Below the pieces are notes generated by a model, which made no database searches, had not been told where the DNA came from, and saw only the letters and a list, made by a program, of their open reading frames with translations. DNA of 64,000 bases from Saccharibacter floricola DSM 15669. Its GTDB lineage: Bacteria; Pseudomonadota; Alphaproteobacteria; Acetobacterales; Acetobacteraceae. Both the position numbers and the translations under genes were made by a program. Positions 1 to 8,964 of this stretch are shown here, piece after piece. Numbering within the stretch: the first letter of the stretch is position 1; each line of letters begins with the position of its first letter. The DNA lies in the NCBI RefSeq assembly GCF_000378165.1, contig NZ_KB899336.1, forward strand, positions 1 through 64,000. Reading direction: 5' to 3'.

Positions 1-95
1 CTTTGGCCACTTTGGCCACTTTGGCCACTTTGGCCACTTTGGCCACTTTGGCCACTTTGGCCACTTTGGCCACTTTGGCCACTTTGGCCACTTTG
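1..95. repeat. Perfect 9-bp tandem repeat, at least 10.5 copies, cut by window start
   Basis: The unit CTTTGGCCA is repeated without a single mismatch for ten full copies and then breaks off after CTTTG at base 95. The array starts at the window edge, so its true length is unknown. The unit length is a multiple of three and all three plus-strand frames are open through it. The plus frame starting at base 1 would read Leu-Trp-Pro repeats and stop at 151-153. It could be an intergenic minisatellite or the repetitive end of a gene lying to the left. The DNA between it and purF is very AT-rich. Confidence 0.95.
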
Positions 96-167
96 CATAG
101 GAAAAGTAAAAAAAAATTTTAAGGAATGCAACCCTTATCTAAATGAAAGATAAATTTCATGCAGAAA

Positions 168-186
168 TATTCTATTCCATAGAATA
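168..186 (-). terminator. AT-rich stem-loop downstream of purF
   Basis: TATTCTAT and ATAGAATA pair perfectly (8 bp) around the 3-nt loop TCC, about 40 nt beyond the purF stop. The stem contains no G-C-rich core and only a short T stretch follows on the minus strand, so its strength as a terminator is doubtful. It is the only hairpin I see between purF and the tandem repeat. Confidence 0.3.
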
Positions 187-226
187 GGATTGCATTATTA
201 AGGTATAAAAATACAAATATGACAGA

Positions 227-1669
227 CTATTGAACAAGTTTTCCCATTTTATCAACTAGAGTGATAGGATACTCTCCTGAAAAACAAGCATCACAGTAAT
301 TACGTCCGCCATCATTTCGATCACTATAGCCTAGAGCCTGGTAAAGACCATCAAAACTGACAAAAGCTAAGGTATCGACGCCAATCGCTTTACGCATATC
401 CTCAAGACTATGCTGCGCAGCAAGAAGCTTACTTTCTTCAGGTGTATCAATACCATAAAAACAAGAATGCTTTGTTGGCGGAGACGTAATGCGCATATGC
501 ACTTCTTTCGCACCTGCCGCACGTACCATATCCACAATTTTACGGGATGTTGTGCCACGTACAATCGAATCATCCACCAAAACCACACGCCGCCCTTCTA
601 GCACAGAGCGGTTGGCTGAATGTTTCATCCGCACACCCAAATTACGGATCTGATCGGTAGGCTCAATAAAAGTACGCCCAACATAATGATTGCGGATAAT
701 CCCTAGTTCAAAAGGAATCCCACTTTCCGCTGCATAACCAAGCGCTGAAGGCACCCCGGAATCAGGAACAGGCACGATAACATCAGCGTCAATCGCACTC
801 TCACGGGCGAGCTCACGACCAATCTGAGTTCTAGCGTCGTAAACAGACTTACCTTCCAAAATGGAATCAGGACGAGCAAAGTAAATATACTCAAAGACGC
901 AAAAACGCCGTCCTTTGTCACCAAAAGGCTTTAGTGATTTAACACCATCCGCGTTAATAACAACGATTTCTCCGGGCTCAACATCACGGACATACTCAGC
1001 ATCAATGATATCAAGTGCACAAGTCTCACTTGCGAGCACCCAGCCACCATTGTCTTCTTCATACCCAGGCATACGCCCCAAAACGAGCGGACGCACACCA
1101 AGCGGATCACGCAAGCCAATCATCCCATCATCGGGTGTCAACGTAATAAGCGAATAAGCCCCTTTGACTTGCTTAGCCGCATCCATCAGTCGATCAATCA
1201 CCGTATTATAAAGGGAGATCGCAATCAGATGGACAAAAACCTCAGTATCCATAGCTGAATGGAAAATACACCCGCGCCGAACAAGAGCCTGGCGTAGTGT
1301 TTTAGCATTGGTCAGGTTGCCGTTATGGGCAACGGCCAACCCTCCAAAAGCATAATCTGCATAAAGAGGCTGCACATTGCGCACATGCGTCCCGCCAGCC
1401 GTTGCATAGCGATTATGACCGATCGCGACATGCCCTGGGAGAGCCGACATAACATCACCGTCGGCAAACACCTCACCTACAAGGCCAAGCCCTTTATGCT
1501 GATGGAATGCGTTTCCATCAAAACTTACAATTCCCGCAGATTCCTGACCGCGATGCTGCAAGGCATGCAGACCAAGGGCTGTAAGAGCCGCCGCATCTGG
1601 CACCCCCCACACACCAAAAACACCGCATTCCTCGTAAGGACGACTGGAAGACTCAGGCAAAGACATCAT
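227..1669 (-). CDS. purF: Amidophosphoribosyltransferase (glutamine PRPP amidotransferase)
   Basis: Catalyses the first committed step of purine synthesis in the cytosol: PRPP plus glutamine gives 5-phosphoribosylamine. The 480-residue protein has an N-terminal class II glutamine amidotransferase domain; Cys15 in EECGVFGV would become the N-terminal nucleophile after removal of a short propeptide. The PRPP-binding loop VVLVDDSIVRGTTS lies near residues 362-375. Cysteines in RRFCVFEY, KHSCFYG and NYCDAC match the four iron-sulfur ligands of the Bacillus-type enzyme, so a 4Fe-4S form is likely. The start is ATGATG. It lies downstream of cvpA, a very common neighbour of purF. Family assignment is firm; the metallocluster is inferred. 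Confidence 0.97.
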   Translation of the reverse strand: MMSLPESSSRPYEECGVFGVWGVPDAAALTALGLHALQHRGQESAGIVSFDGNAFHQHKGLGLVGEVFADGDVMSALPGHVAIGHNRYATAGGTHVRNVQPLYADYAFGGLAVAHNGNLTNAKTLRQALVRRGCIFHSAMDTEVFVHLIAISLYNTVIDRLMDAAKQVKGAYSLITLTPDDGMIGLRDPLGVRPLVLGRMPGYEEDNGGWVLASETCALDIIDAEYVRDVEPGEIVVINADGVKSLKPFGDKGRRFCVFEYIYFARPDSILEGKSVYDARTQIGRELARESAIDADVIVPVPDSGVPSALGYAAESGIPFELGIIRNHYVGRTFIEPTDQIRNLGVRMKHSANRSVLEGRRVVLVDDSIVRGTTSRKIVDMVRAAGAKEVHMRITSPPTKHSCFYGIDTPEESKLLAAQHSLEDMRKAIGVDTLAFVSFDGLYQALGYSDRNDGGRNYCDACFSGEYPITLVDKMGKLVQ

Positions 1670-1766
1670 TAAGGGTAAACCCGCCGGGAAAATCCCGCAC
1701 CTATAGAAGAGACACCAACAACACCGAGCAGAAGGGGAAACCTACCACGTCGGCAAGAGCTCCCCT

Positions 1767-2348
1767 TCAATGGCTACTTGTTGTCCCAAAAGCAAGGTCT
1801 TGACGCATAGAAGACGGCATATACGCCTCTACAGCCCCAACACCACGCATAACATATGGGGCGCCAAGGCTCCCCTGCACAAGGGTTCCAAGCCAATTAG
1901 GCGCTACCCATCCGATCGCCATAAAAAAAACAACAAGCAAGACATATCCGCGGATTATTCCAAAGACTGCCCCAAAGACCGCGTCGATTCCTCTCGATAA
2001 GGCATGACGAGTAAGTCGAATAACCTGCTGCGAAATGAGCTGTAAACACGCTAAGGTGAGGATGAAAAAGACACCACGTCCGCCCCAGACGAACAACGGA
2101 TTATCACCCAAATTGGGCGCCACGTTACGTTCTATCATAGCGATCACATCAGCATTAAAGCGGATAGTCAGCCATATCGCCCCTGCCCAAACGAGGACAT
2201 TTCCCGTCTCACGCGAAAAACCGCGCCACAGACCAACCAACATAGACAGGCCCAAAACGGCCAATAGCACACCATCTGCAGCCCCCAGAGACTGAATATG
2301 GTGCGCTATTGGCGCTATCGCTGCCGCCCCATTGTCGCCCCCGGTCAT
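1767..2348 (-). CDS. cvpA: CvpA family membrane protein (colicin V production protein)
   Basis: A small inner-membrane protein of the CvpA family, 193 residues, with about four hydrophobic segments (near residues 28-45, 60-75, 85-105 and 130-150). The signature region GLWRGFSRETG follows the first segment. The role of CvpA is incompletely known; it is linked to colicin V export and envelope stress in enterics. The reading frame could start three bases earlier at TTG, but the ATG at 2348 is the natural start. It sits just upstream of purF with a 97-nt gap, the classic cvpA-purF arrangement, and both are probably co-transcribed with the small gene before it. Confidence 0.9.
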   Translation of the reverse strand: MTGGDNGAAAIAPIAHHIQSLGAADGVLLAVLGLSMLVGLWRGFSRETGNVLVWAGAIWLTIRFNADVIAMIERNVAPNLGDNPLFVWGGRGVFFILTLACLQLISQQVIRLTRHALSRGIDAVFGAVFGIIRGYVLLVVFFMAIGWVAPNWLGTLVQGSLGAPYVMRGVGAVEAYMPSSMRQDLAFGTTSSH

Positions 2349-2381
2349 CAATGGGACTTCCTCTCATAGTGACACATCCTT

Positions 2382-2678
2382 CTAAGGCAGTTTCGTTGAC
2401 CGATACCGCCCCCCCTTTCGTGCACGGATCCCACGACGGAGCAGCTCTTCAGACAGATCCATGCGCGCCATCAATTCATGCCATACGTCCCGTGAGGAGA
2501 CATCACGTTGCGCCCATACATGTTCAATTTGTACTAAAAAATCTGCACTATCACGCGCTAAAGACGAAGAATCGTCACGTAACAGGGCTAGGAGGCAATC
2601 CATAGCCTGCTCAGCAAACTCTTCAGGCCCGTCTTTTGGGGCTTTTTTAGCCGCATTTTTGTCTGTTGCTACCGTCAT
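2382..2678 (-). CDS. Small conserved-looking protein of unknown function
   Basis: A 98-residue, charged, soluble protein with no signal peptide or membrane segment. The N-terminus is Lys/Ala-rich and the rest is predicted helical (EEFAEQAMDCLLALLRD, then DVWHELMARMDLSEELLRRG). I do not recognise a family. The frame extends 12 codons further upstream, but the ATG at 2678 has a more natural N-terminus and a weak GTAAG ahead of it. It ends 33 nt before cvpA on the same strand, so it is probably the first gene of the cvpA-purF transcript. Coding status is supported by its length, the position in the operon and the lack of a competing frame. Confidence 0.6.
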   Translation of the reverse strand: MTVATDKNAAKKAPKDGPEEFAEQAMDCLLALLRDDSSSLARDSADFLVQIEHVWAQRDVSSRDVWHELMARMDLSEELLRRGIRARKGGRYRSTKLP

Positions 2679-2863
2679 TCTTACAATGATGGATCGTCTT
2701 GCCCCATGAAACAAGGCAATAAGCAGCGTTCAAACGTTAAAAACATGTCACCCTCCCTGTTGACCATAAAAACGCCACGTCTTTGCATAACAAGAGCAAG
2801 ATACGCCGACTCTGATGAGGGAATTATTTTCTTTTATTAAAGAATGATAGTATTTCTCTAACG

Positions 2864-2892
2864 TCTTATCGGTTACATAGACCCTCTATAAT
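2864..2892 (+). promoter_or_regulatory. Putative sigma-70 type promoter for the secretion gene pair
   Basis: A perfect TATAAT at 2887-2892 lies 45 nt before the ATG at 2937. The -35 element (TCTTAT at 2864-2869, 17-bp spacer) is poor. The predicted start near 2899 gives a leader of about 38 nt. It is the only consensus -10 in the divergent gap between the cvpA group and the plus-strand pair. Confidence 0.5.
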
Positions 2893-2936
2893 GTCGCGCT
2901 CCTTTGTACCTCATTGCACTTCCATGAGAGCCTGCC

Positions 2937-3662
2937 ATGCTGCACCGCCCTGTCATCAGTAACGCTTTTGCTCCTTTTGTCATGTTAGGGGGCTTTCTTC
3001 TCATCGTTTGCCTTTCCTTCACAGGACTCGCAACAAGGCCTGCTTATGGACAAAGCGAAGCTGCTGCTGGCTATTCTCCCGGGGCACGAAGCGCAACAAC
3101 AGCCAATACAATGCTTGATAGTGTTGTCGGCAACCGACATTCTCGCATCAAAAGCCAAACGACAGCGACGGGTGAAATCTACCATGTTGCCTCTAATGGA
3201 ACAGTCACAGCCCCCAATGGCCTCATCGTCAATCCAGGCTGTCAGGCCCCTCTCAACAAAGCAGCCCCAGCCTCTCATGCAAAATATCGTTTTGCATTAG
3301 GGCACCGCGGTAAAGGGTTTGAGACGGTCGTCATTGGCGTCAGTGATCAGCCCGCTCCTGCTTTTGACCTTTCTGACCACCCGCATACTATCCGCCGTGC
3401 TACCTTAAGCGCCTCTTTTGCGCCTACGGGGCTCTACGTACTGCCATCACCCTGTAAAAGCGCCAGTACGAGCGACAGGGCTCTTACGATGGATGCTGCC
3501 TCTGCCCTAGCCTCTGCTGATGGTAATATTTTTACCCTTGCTGGAAACCGTGCCGCCTTACAGGACGCTGATACCGCACACCCTCTTCAAGGAGGAGACG
3601 TTCAGCTCACCAGCACAACAGTCTCCGCACAGCCATCCTCCCCTGCACAACCAACACCATGA
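2937..3662 (+). CDS. Secreted protein of unknown function coupled to a TpsB transporter
   Basis: 241 residues with an N-terminal hydrophobic signal region (about residues 10-34, probable cleavage after AYGQ or nearby), so it is exported across the inner membrane. The mature part is Ala/Ser/Thr-rich, has two cysteines (NPGC and SPCK) that could form a disulfide, and ends in a Pro/Ser/Gln-rich tail. It does not show the filamentous-haemagglutinin-like TPS domain or NPNG motif expected of a TpsA substrate, and I recognise no other domain. Its stop overlaps the earliest possible start of the next gene, and both share the promoter at 2864-2892. A role with the downstream transporter is inferred from this coupling only. 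Confidence 0.75.
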   Translation: MLHRPVISNAFAPFVMLGGFLLIVCLSFTGLATRPAYGQSEAAAGYSPGARSATTANTMLDSVVGNRHSRIKSQTTATGEIYHVASNGTVTAPNGLIVNPGCQAPLNKAAPASHAKYRFALGHRGKGFETVVIGVSDQPAPAFDLSDHPHTIRRATLSASFAPTGLYVLPSPCKSASTSDRALTMDAASALASADGNIFTLAGNRAALQDADTAHPLQGGDVQLTSTTVSAQPSSPAQPTP

Positions 3663-3682
3663 GAGTTGAGCACGATCCGTTT

Positions 3683-5383
3683 ATGTCGCCACGTTCTTAT
3701 AAAACGTCACGGCCTCTCTCAGTCTTACGCTACGGATGTGTGGGGCTTTTATCCATCGCAGGGGTCTCTACAGCGCATGCGGCCGATAAGTCCGATGCTG
3801 TCGCTTTGCCAGCGCTACGTGCTGTTGTGCTACAGCCTACAGGCGATACGGGCCAGCAAACAGGGCAGCAGCCTTTGTCAGCAGAGGGACTTAACCTCAC
3901 GCAAGCCCCATCGCTCTACAAAATTATTCAACCCTTTATCGGCAAACCGCTCACTTTCCAGAAAATGCATGAGCTCACAGGGGCCATTGCTATTTTCTTT
4001 CGTGAGCATGACCGCGCCTTTATCAGCATCAACGTGCCACCGCAGCGCGTGCATGCCGGCGTGCTGCATCTGGATGTCACAGAATACCGGCTTGGGCATA
4101 TTTCCGTCCATGGCAATAATTGGACGCCTGCCTGGCAAATCCGTCGTGATAGTGGCCTGACACCCGGGCAAACGATGGCCCTCACAGCCCTACAGACAGA
4201 CCTAGACTGGCTCAACCTCAACCCCTTCCATACGGTAGATATGGTCTATCGCCCCAGCGATAAGCCGGGCGTGACTGACGTAGATCTTCACGTGTCTGAC
4301 CGTTTCCCTGTCTATGCTTATGCGGCCGTCAATAACCAAGCTGACCGAACCTTAGGGCGCCTTAACTGGTATGTCGGAGCCTCGTGGGGCAATGCGTTTG
4401 GCCTTGGCCATATCGTGACGTATCAGTTCAACCGAACGATGATGGGCCGCTTTAACAACCATTCTGCCAGTTGGACTATTCCGCTAACATCCCGCAACGC
4501 CCTTCAAATTTTTGGCAATTACGCCATCTCCGTACCAACTTCAAACGACCAACAAATCAACAATCGCGGTGGTGGACAGCAGCTATCCATCCGCTGGTTG
4601 CATATGATCAACCATATCACGCTAACAAAATATCTCGGAATCGATGGAACTTTTCAAATTGGGTATGATTGGAAACGATCAAGCTCATTTGAGTATTATA
4701 AAGATCTCGATATTCCACCGCGCTCTAGTGCCCGAGCCGACGTGAATCAATTTGTCTTTGGGTATAATGGCTCTTTGCAAGACCCGTGGGGGCAAACGCA
4801 AATTAATAACCAATTCTTCTACGGGCCCGGCGGTTTCACTGCCCTTGATTCTCGCAAACATTATAGGGACATTTTCCCATCTGCCACACCCCAATATGTG
4901 TATGACCGCCTTGCCCTCACACGCAACCAGTCCCTGCCTTATGGTTTGTCTTCAACGACACGTGTGACCTTTCAACGGGCATCTAAAAACCTGCTCTATA
5001 GTGAGCAATTGATGATTGGTGGCCTTGGCAATGCTCGTGGCTATTTTGCCAATACGTCTTTTGGAAGCAACGGCAACAGCTTCAGCGAAGAAATCTATCT
5101 TCCCAGCTTCTCGCTAGGAAAAATCACGTCAATTCCACAAATTGAAGACAGTCACAAGATCGGCTTCTTCTGGGATTGGGCTGATAATCGTCAGGTCAAA
5201 CATGTCGGCAATGGCGCACGGGCCGCCACGCTCTCGAGCCTTGGCGTTGACCTAAACAGTGCCCTCAACCGCTATCTTAATGTCACCTTCGATGCCGGCT
5301 ATCGGTTGCGCCGCATTCATACCAATGACCTAGCTAATCGACGCGGTTTGTTTACAGACTTCCAGATCGTGGCGGGTTTTTAA
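3683..5383 (+). CDS. ShlB/FhaC/HecB-family two-partner secretion outer-membrane transporter (TpsB)
   Basis: An Omp85-superfamily pore that exports a partner protein through the outer membrane. From the ATG at 3683 it has 566 residues: a signal peptide ending STAHA, a linker, two POTRA domains (about residues 75-205) and a C-terminal 16-strand barrel ending in Phe. The conserved loop-6 VRGY motif appears as ARGYF in GGLGNARGYF. An in-frame ATG at 3659 overlaps the stop of the upstream gene, but it would add eight charged residues before the signal peptide, so 3683 is preferred. No large TpsA exoprotein gene is adjacent; only the 241-residue secreted protein is. The family call is firm; the substrate is unknown. 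Confidence 0.88.
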   Translation: MSPRSYKTSRPLSVLRYGCVGLLSIAGVSTAHAADKSDAVALPALRAVVLQPTGDTGQQTGQQPLSAEGLNLTQAPSLYKIIQPFIGKPLTFQKMHELTGAIAIFFREHDRAFISINVPPQRVHAGVLHLDVTEYRLGHISVHGNNWTPAWQIRRDSGLTPGQTMALTALQTDLDWLNLNPFHTVDMVYRPSDKPGVTDVDLHVSDRFPVYAYAAVNNQADRTLGRLNWYVGASWGNAFGLGHIVTYQFNRTMMGRFNNHSASWTIPLTSRNALQIFGNYAISVPTSNDQQINNRGGGQQLSIRWLHMINHITLTKYLGIDGTFQIGYDWKRSSSFEYYKDLDIPPRSSARADVNQFVFGYNGSLQDPWGQTQINNQFFYGPGGFTALDSRKHYRDIFPSATPQYVYDRLALTRNQSLPYGLSSTTRVTFQRASKNLLYSEQLMIGGLGNARGYFANTSFGSNGNSFSEEIYLPSFSLGKITSIPQIEDSHKIGFFWDWADNRQVKHVGNGARAATLSSLGVDLNSALNRYLNVTFDAGYRLRRIHTNDLANRRGLFTDFQIVAGF

Positions 5384-5413
5384 CCCCAACCACGACCCAC
5401 CTACCAGAAGCGT

Positions 5414-6619
5414 TTAGGCCGCTAACGGTAATTGGTGCTCTTTCCACAAGGTAGAGAGTGCCTCTACCAAGGAATCAAGCTCTTCTTCCGTATGAAGCGG
5501 CCCCGGCGTCAGGCGGAAGCGCTCTTCTCCTTGAGGAACGGTTGGATAGTTAATGGGTTGCAGATAATGACCAAAACGCTTGAGAAGCTCGTCAGAAAGC
5601 GTCCGGCATAAGGTGGCATCACGCACCATGACCGGCACGATATGCGTATCCGTCTTTAAGTAAGGGATATGCGCCCGATCCAACCTCTCACGCAGCAAAG
5701 CAACGGCCTTTTTCTGACCGTCACGCTCTGCACTGCTCTGGCGTAAATGCCGCACACTGGCCAGCACACCTGCTGCCACCATAGGGGGAAGAGAGGTGGA
5801 GAAAATAAAGCCAGAACCAAAAGAACGCACGAAGTCGCACAAGGCCGTAGATGCAGCAATATACCCGCCCACAACGCCATAAGCCTTGCCAAGCGTCCCT
5901 TCGATAACCGTCAAACGGTGCTCAAGCCCACGCTCTTGAGCAATACCGCCACCCTGTGCGCCATACATACCGACCGCATGAACCTCATCAAGATAGGTCA
6001 TCGCCCCGTAACGATCAGCGAGATCGCAAATCTCTTCAATCGGCGCAATGTCCCCATCCATCGAATAGACCGACTCAAAGGCAATAATTTTAGGCGTATC
6101 AGCCGGAAGCTCTTTGAGGTGACGTTCTAGGTCATCCAGATCATTATGACGGAAGATCCGCTTTTCTGCTCGTGAATGACGGATCCCCTCGATCATTGAG
6201 GCATGATTGAGAGCATCAGACAGCACCACGCACCCCTTTAGCCGCGCGGCTAACGTGCCTAATGCCACCCAGTTCGATAAATAACCCGAGTTAAAAAGAA
6301 GCGCGCTTTCTTTGCCATGCAGGGCAGCCAGCTCTTTTTCTAACGCAACATGGTAATGGTTCGTCCCGGAAATATTGCGCGTTCCCCCCGAGCCCGCACC
6401 ATTTTCATCCAACGCCTTATGCACAGCCGCCAAGACGTCTGGATGTTGCCCCATGCCGAGATAATCATTGGAACACCACACCGTTACATCACGCCCGATA
6501 CCATGATGAAACGCCCGAGGGAAACGCCCTGAATAACGCTCCAACTCCGCAAAATAGCGATAACTTCCATCCCGATGCAGCTCATCAAGAGCCGCTTGGA
6601 ACATGGTATCGTAATTCAT
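5414..6619 (-). CDS. hemA: 5-aminolevulinate synthase
   Basis: A PLP enzyme that condenses glycine and succinyl-CoA to 5-aminolevulinate, the first step of haem synthesis by the C4 route used by alphaproteobacteria. About 401 residues, the normal length. Visible motifs: NDYLGMG near the N-terminus, [21 protein letters not shown] with the cofactor-binding Asp, and GTLGKAYG carrying the PLP Schiff-base lysine near residue 240. The frame opens at a GTG (6628), but AAGGAG stands only two bases before it and 11 before the ATG at 6619, so the ATG is preferred. It is a single-gene unit, divergent from the MFS gene and convergent with the TpsB gene. Confidence 0.96.
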   Translation of the reverse strand: MNYDTMFQAALDELHRDGSYRYFAELERYSGRFPRAFHHGIGRDVTVWCSNDYLGMGQHPDVLAAVHKALDENGAGSGGTRNISGTNHYHVALEKELAALHGKESALLFNSGYLSNWVALGTLAARLKGCVVLSDALNHASMIEGIRHSRAEKRIFRHNDLDDLERHLKELPADTPKIIAFESVYSMDGDIAPIEEICDLADRYGAMTYLDEVHAVGMYGAQGGGIAQERGLEHRLTVIEGTLGKAYGVVGGYIAASTALCDFVRSFGSGFIFSTSLPPMVAAGVLASVRHLRQSSAERDGQKKAVALLRERLDRAHIPYLKTDTHIVPVMVRDATLCRTLSDELLKRFGHYLQPINYPTVPQGEERFRLTPGPLHTEEELDSLVEALSTLWKEHQLPLAA

Positions 6620-6883
6620 ACAGCTCACATCTCCTTAACGCTCTTCATGCTATCCTTATCCGTCTGGATCAGATTGAGAGGGCGGATAAGAAGAGCGTAT
6701 TGCTTATAATATACCCTATAGCAGCAATCTCTGTTTATACAGAATTCGCTTTGCAATCTAACAGATCATGTTTACAACCCTAAAAAGAGGACTAATCTCA
6801 TACTCTTTCAAGAGCCATAAGACGTTCTCTCTTTATGTGCCCCCTCTTCTACATCATCTGATCGTCTCTTTCTCAGAGGTGCC

Positions 6884-8101
6884 ATGACAGCCGCGTCCTC
6901 TTCCTCAACGGCCTCCCGCCCAAGCCTTCTTCCCTTTTGGCAGGTTACTCTTGCCTCCTTTCTGGGATGGTTTTTGGATGCTTTTGACCAAACAACCCTC
7001 ATGTTCACCTTGCCCGATATTGCACGCGACTTTGGCTGCACAATGGCAACCATGGGAGGTGTTCTCTTCAGCCAAGCCCTAGGGCGTGCCACAGGGAACA
7101 CGCTATGGGGATGGTTTGCCGATCGTTTTGGTCGCCGCCCTGCCTTTATGCTGGGCGTCGTATGGTTTGCTGTTTTTTCAACCCTCACGGGCATGACCCA
7201 TTCCGTCATCCTGTTGATGGTCGTGCAATTTCTCTTCGGCGCTGGTTTTGGGGGCGAATGGACAGCCTCAGCCGCTTTGCTCATGGAGACTGTGCCGGCT
7301 TCGCTGCGCTCCCGCGCGTCTGCATTGATGATGTCAGGCTATGAAGTCGGCTACCTTGCAGCAGCGGGAATGCAGGCACTGATTTTGCCGCACTATGGCT
7401 GGCGTGTGCTCTTCTTTATCGGCGTTATTCCAGCCTTTTTGGCGATCTTTATCCGTATCGGCGTTAAAGAAAGCCCTGTTTGGCTTGCCAGCCGTGCTGA
7501 ACATCATAAGACCAAAACACAAGCCCCACCGTTTTCATGGAGTGGCAGTGCGCTTCAGGCCATCACTCTGATGTGCTTTTTAGAATTCCAGAAGGCCGCT
7601 ATCTACACCTTCTACCCCACCATTTTACGCGGGAGCCATCACCTCTCCCCGCAGCTCATCTTTTGGCCCGTTACACTTTATTGCGTTGGCTCATTTTTAG
7701 GGAAGCTAACCTGCGGCTCTTTAGCGGAACGTTTTGGTGAAACACGCGTTATGCAGGTCGCTATTGCCCTCACAATGCTCATTGCGTGGCCTTTCCTCTG
7801 TGCGCCACAATGGAGCGTGCTTCTCGCCTCAGCCTTTATTATGGGAGCGGCTTCATCTGGCGTCTTCGCTCTCGTACCTCATTATCTCTCCTTGCGCTTC
7901 TCGTCAGAACATCGCAGTTTCGGTATGGGAATCAGCTATGCCGTCGGTTCACTCGGCCAAGGTGTTGCAGGAAGAATCATTCCTGCTCTTGGCCCCACCG
8001 TCAGCAGCTTGCCTCTCTCGGCATTAGCACTGGTGCTCGGCTCTAGCGCTATTAGTGCTGGAATTACCGCTTATAAGCCAAAGAAAATGCCATCATTCTA
8101 A
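6884..8101 (+). CDS. MFS transporter, sialate/carboxylate:H+ symporter-like
   Basis: A 405-residue inner-membrane permease with 12 predicted membrane segments. The loop 2-3 signature GWFADRFGRRP is a classic major-facilitator motif. The start FLGWFLDAFDQTTLMF and the segment GFGGEWTASAALLMET resemble the SHS/carboxylate group (NanT, lactate/pyruvate carriers), so a small organic or sugar acid is the probable substrate. It is followed after 17 nt by an FAH-family hydrolase, which suggests uptake and degradation of one compound. GAGG stands ahead of the ATG. The substrate cannot be determined from the sequence. Confidence 0.85.
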   Translation: MTAASSSSTASRPSLLPFWQVTLASFLGWFLDAFDQTTLMFTLPDIARDFGCTMATMGGVLFSQALGRATGNTLWGWFADRFGRRPAFMLGVVWFAVFSTLTGMTHSVILLMVVQFLFGAGFGGEWTASAALLMETVPASLRSRASALMMSGYEVGYLAAAGMQALILPHYGWRVLFFIGVIPAFLAIFIRIGVKESPVWLASRAEHHKTKTQAPPFSWSGSALQAITLMCFLEFQKAAIYTFYPTILRGSHHLSPQLIFWPVTLYCVGSFLGKLTCGSLAERFGETRVMQVAIALTMLIAWPFLCAPQWSVLLASAFIMGAASSGVFALVPHYLSLRFSSEHRSFGMGISYAVGSLGQGVAGRIIPALGPTVSSLPLSALALVLGSSAISAGITAYKPKKMPSF

Positions 8102-8118
8102 CGTGATAGGACATCGTT

Positions 8119-8964
8119 ATGAAACTCTGCCGCTATGGAGAGCGTAACTCTGAAAAGCCGGGCCTTATTGATCCAGAAGGGCAGCTCCGCGATCTTTCAA
8201 GTCTGTATAACGATCTATCACCAGAGAACCTTGCCCCGCATGCCCTTGCACGCATCGCTGAAAGAGACCCAACCTCTTTTCCTCTCGTGCACGGCACGCC
8301 GCGTTTTGGGGTTCCCGTCAGCTCTGTGTCTAAATGTGTCTGCATTGGGCTCAATTATGCCGACCACGCAGCCGAAGCGGGGCTCGCCTGCCCAGAAGAA
8401 CCCATCGTTTTTATGAAAGCGCCCTCCGCACTCTGCGGAGCCAATGACCCAACGCTCATCCCACCACACGCCACTCAAATGGATTGGGAGGTCGAGCTTG
8501 GCGTTATCATCGGCAGCACGGCACGCTTTGTCAGTGAGGAGAGCGCTCTTGATCATGTCGCAGGTTATTGCGTGTTCAATGATATCTCTGAACGACGTTT
8601 CCAAATGCAGTCATCACAATGGGACAAAGGGAAAGGGTGTGACAGCTTCGGCCCCACTGGCCCTTTCCTCGTCACCGCTGATGACGTCCCAGACCCGCAG
8701 AACCTCCAGCTCTGGCTAGATGTCAACGGCACACGACGGCAGTCGGGCTCAACAGCAACCATGATCTTCACTGTCCGTCAGATCATCGCCTATCTCAGCC
8801 AGTATATGACCCTTCTTCCCGGTGATATCATCGCGACTGGCACGCCCCCGGGGGTTGGTATGGGCCATAAACCACCACTTTGGCTGCAGGAAGGCGATGA
8901 GGTGCGGCTCGGCATTGAAGGGCTTGGTGAGCAACGCCAAAAGCTCATCCGCACCGCACGTTAA
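8119..8964 (+). CDS. Fumarylacetoacetate hydrolase (FAH) family protein
   Basis: A 281-residue cytosolic hydrolase/lyase of the FAH fold, which acts on beta-diketo acids or 2-oxo-enoate intermediates. Family motifs: CVCIGLNYADHAAEAG, the metal-binding WEVELGVIIG, GYCVFNDISER, KGCDSFGPTGPF and the C-terminal TGTPPGVGMG. This layout resembles enzymes annotated as ureidoglycolate lyase or 2,4-diketo-3-deoxy-L-fuconate hydrolase. An AGGA precedes the ATG. It is probably co-transcribed with the MFS permease. Its stop codon shares the four bases TTAA with the stop of the convergent flavoprotein gene. Exact substrate unknown. Confidence 0.88.
   Translation: MKLCRYGERNSEKPGLIDPEGQLRDLSSLYNDLSPENLAPHALARIAERDPTSFPLVHGTPRFGVPVSSVSKCVCIGLNYADHAAEAGLACPEEPIVFMKAPSALCGANDPTLIPPHATQMDWEVELGVIIGSTARFVSEESALDHVAGYCVFNDISERRFQMQSSQWDKGKGCDSFGPTGPFLVTADDVPDPQNLQLWLDVNGTRRQSGSTATMIFTVRQIIAYLSQYMTLLPGDIIATGTPPGVGMGHKPPLWLQEGDEVRLGIEGLGEQRQKLIRTAR

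Noticed and set aside
8133-8604. Long antisense ORFs opposite the FAH-family gene
   Set aside because: They are shadows of the codon usage of the real gene; their products show no domain, while the sense frame has all FAH motifs.
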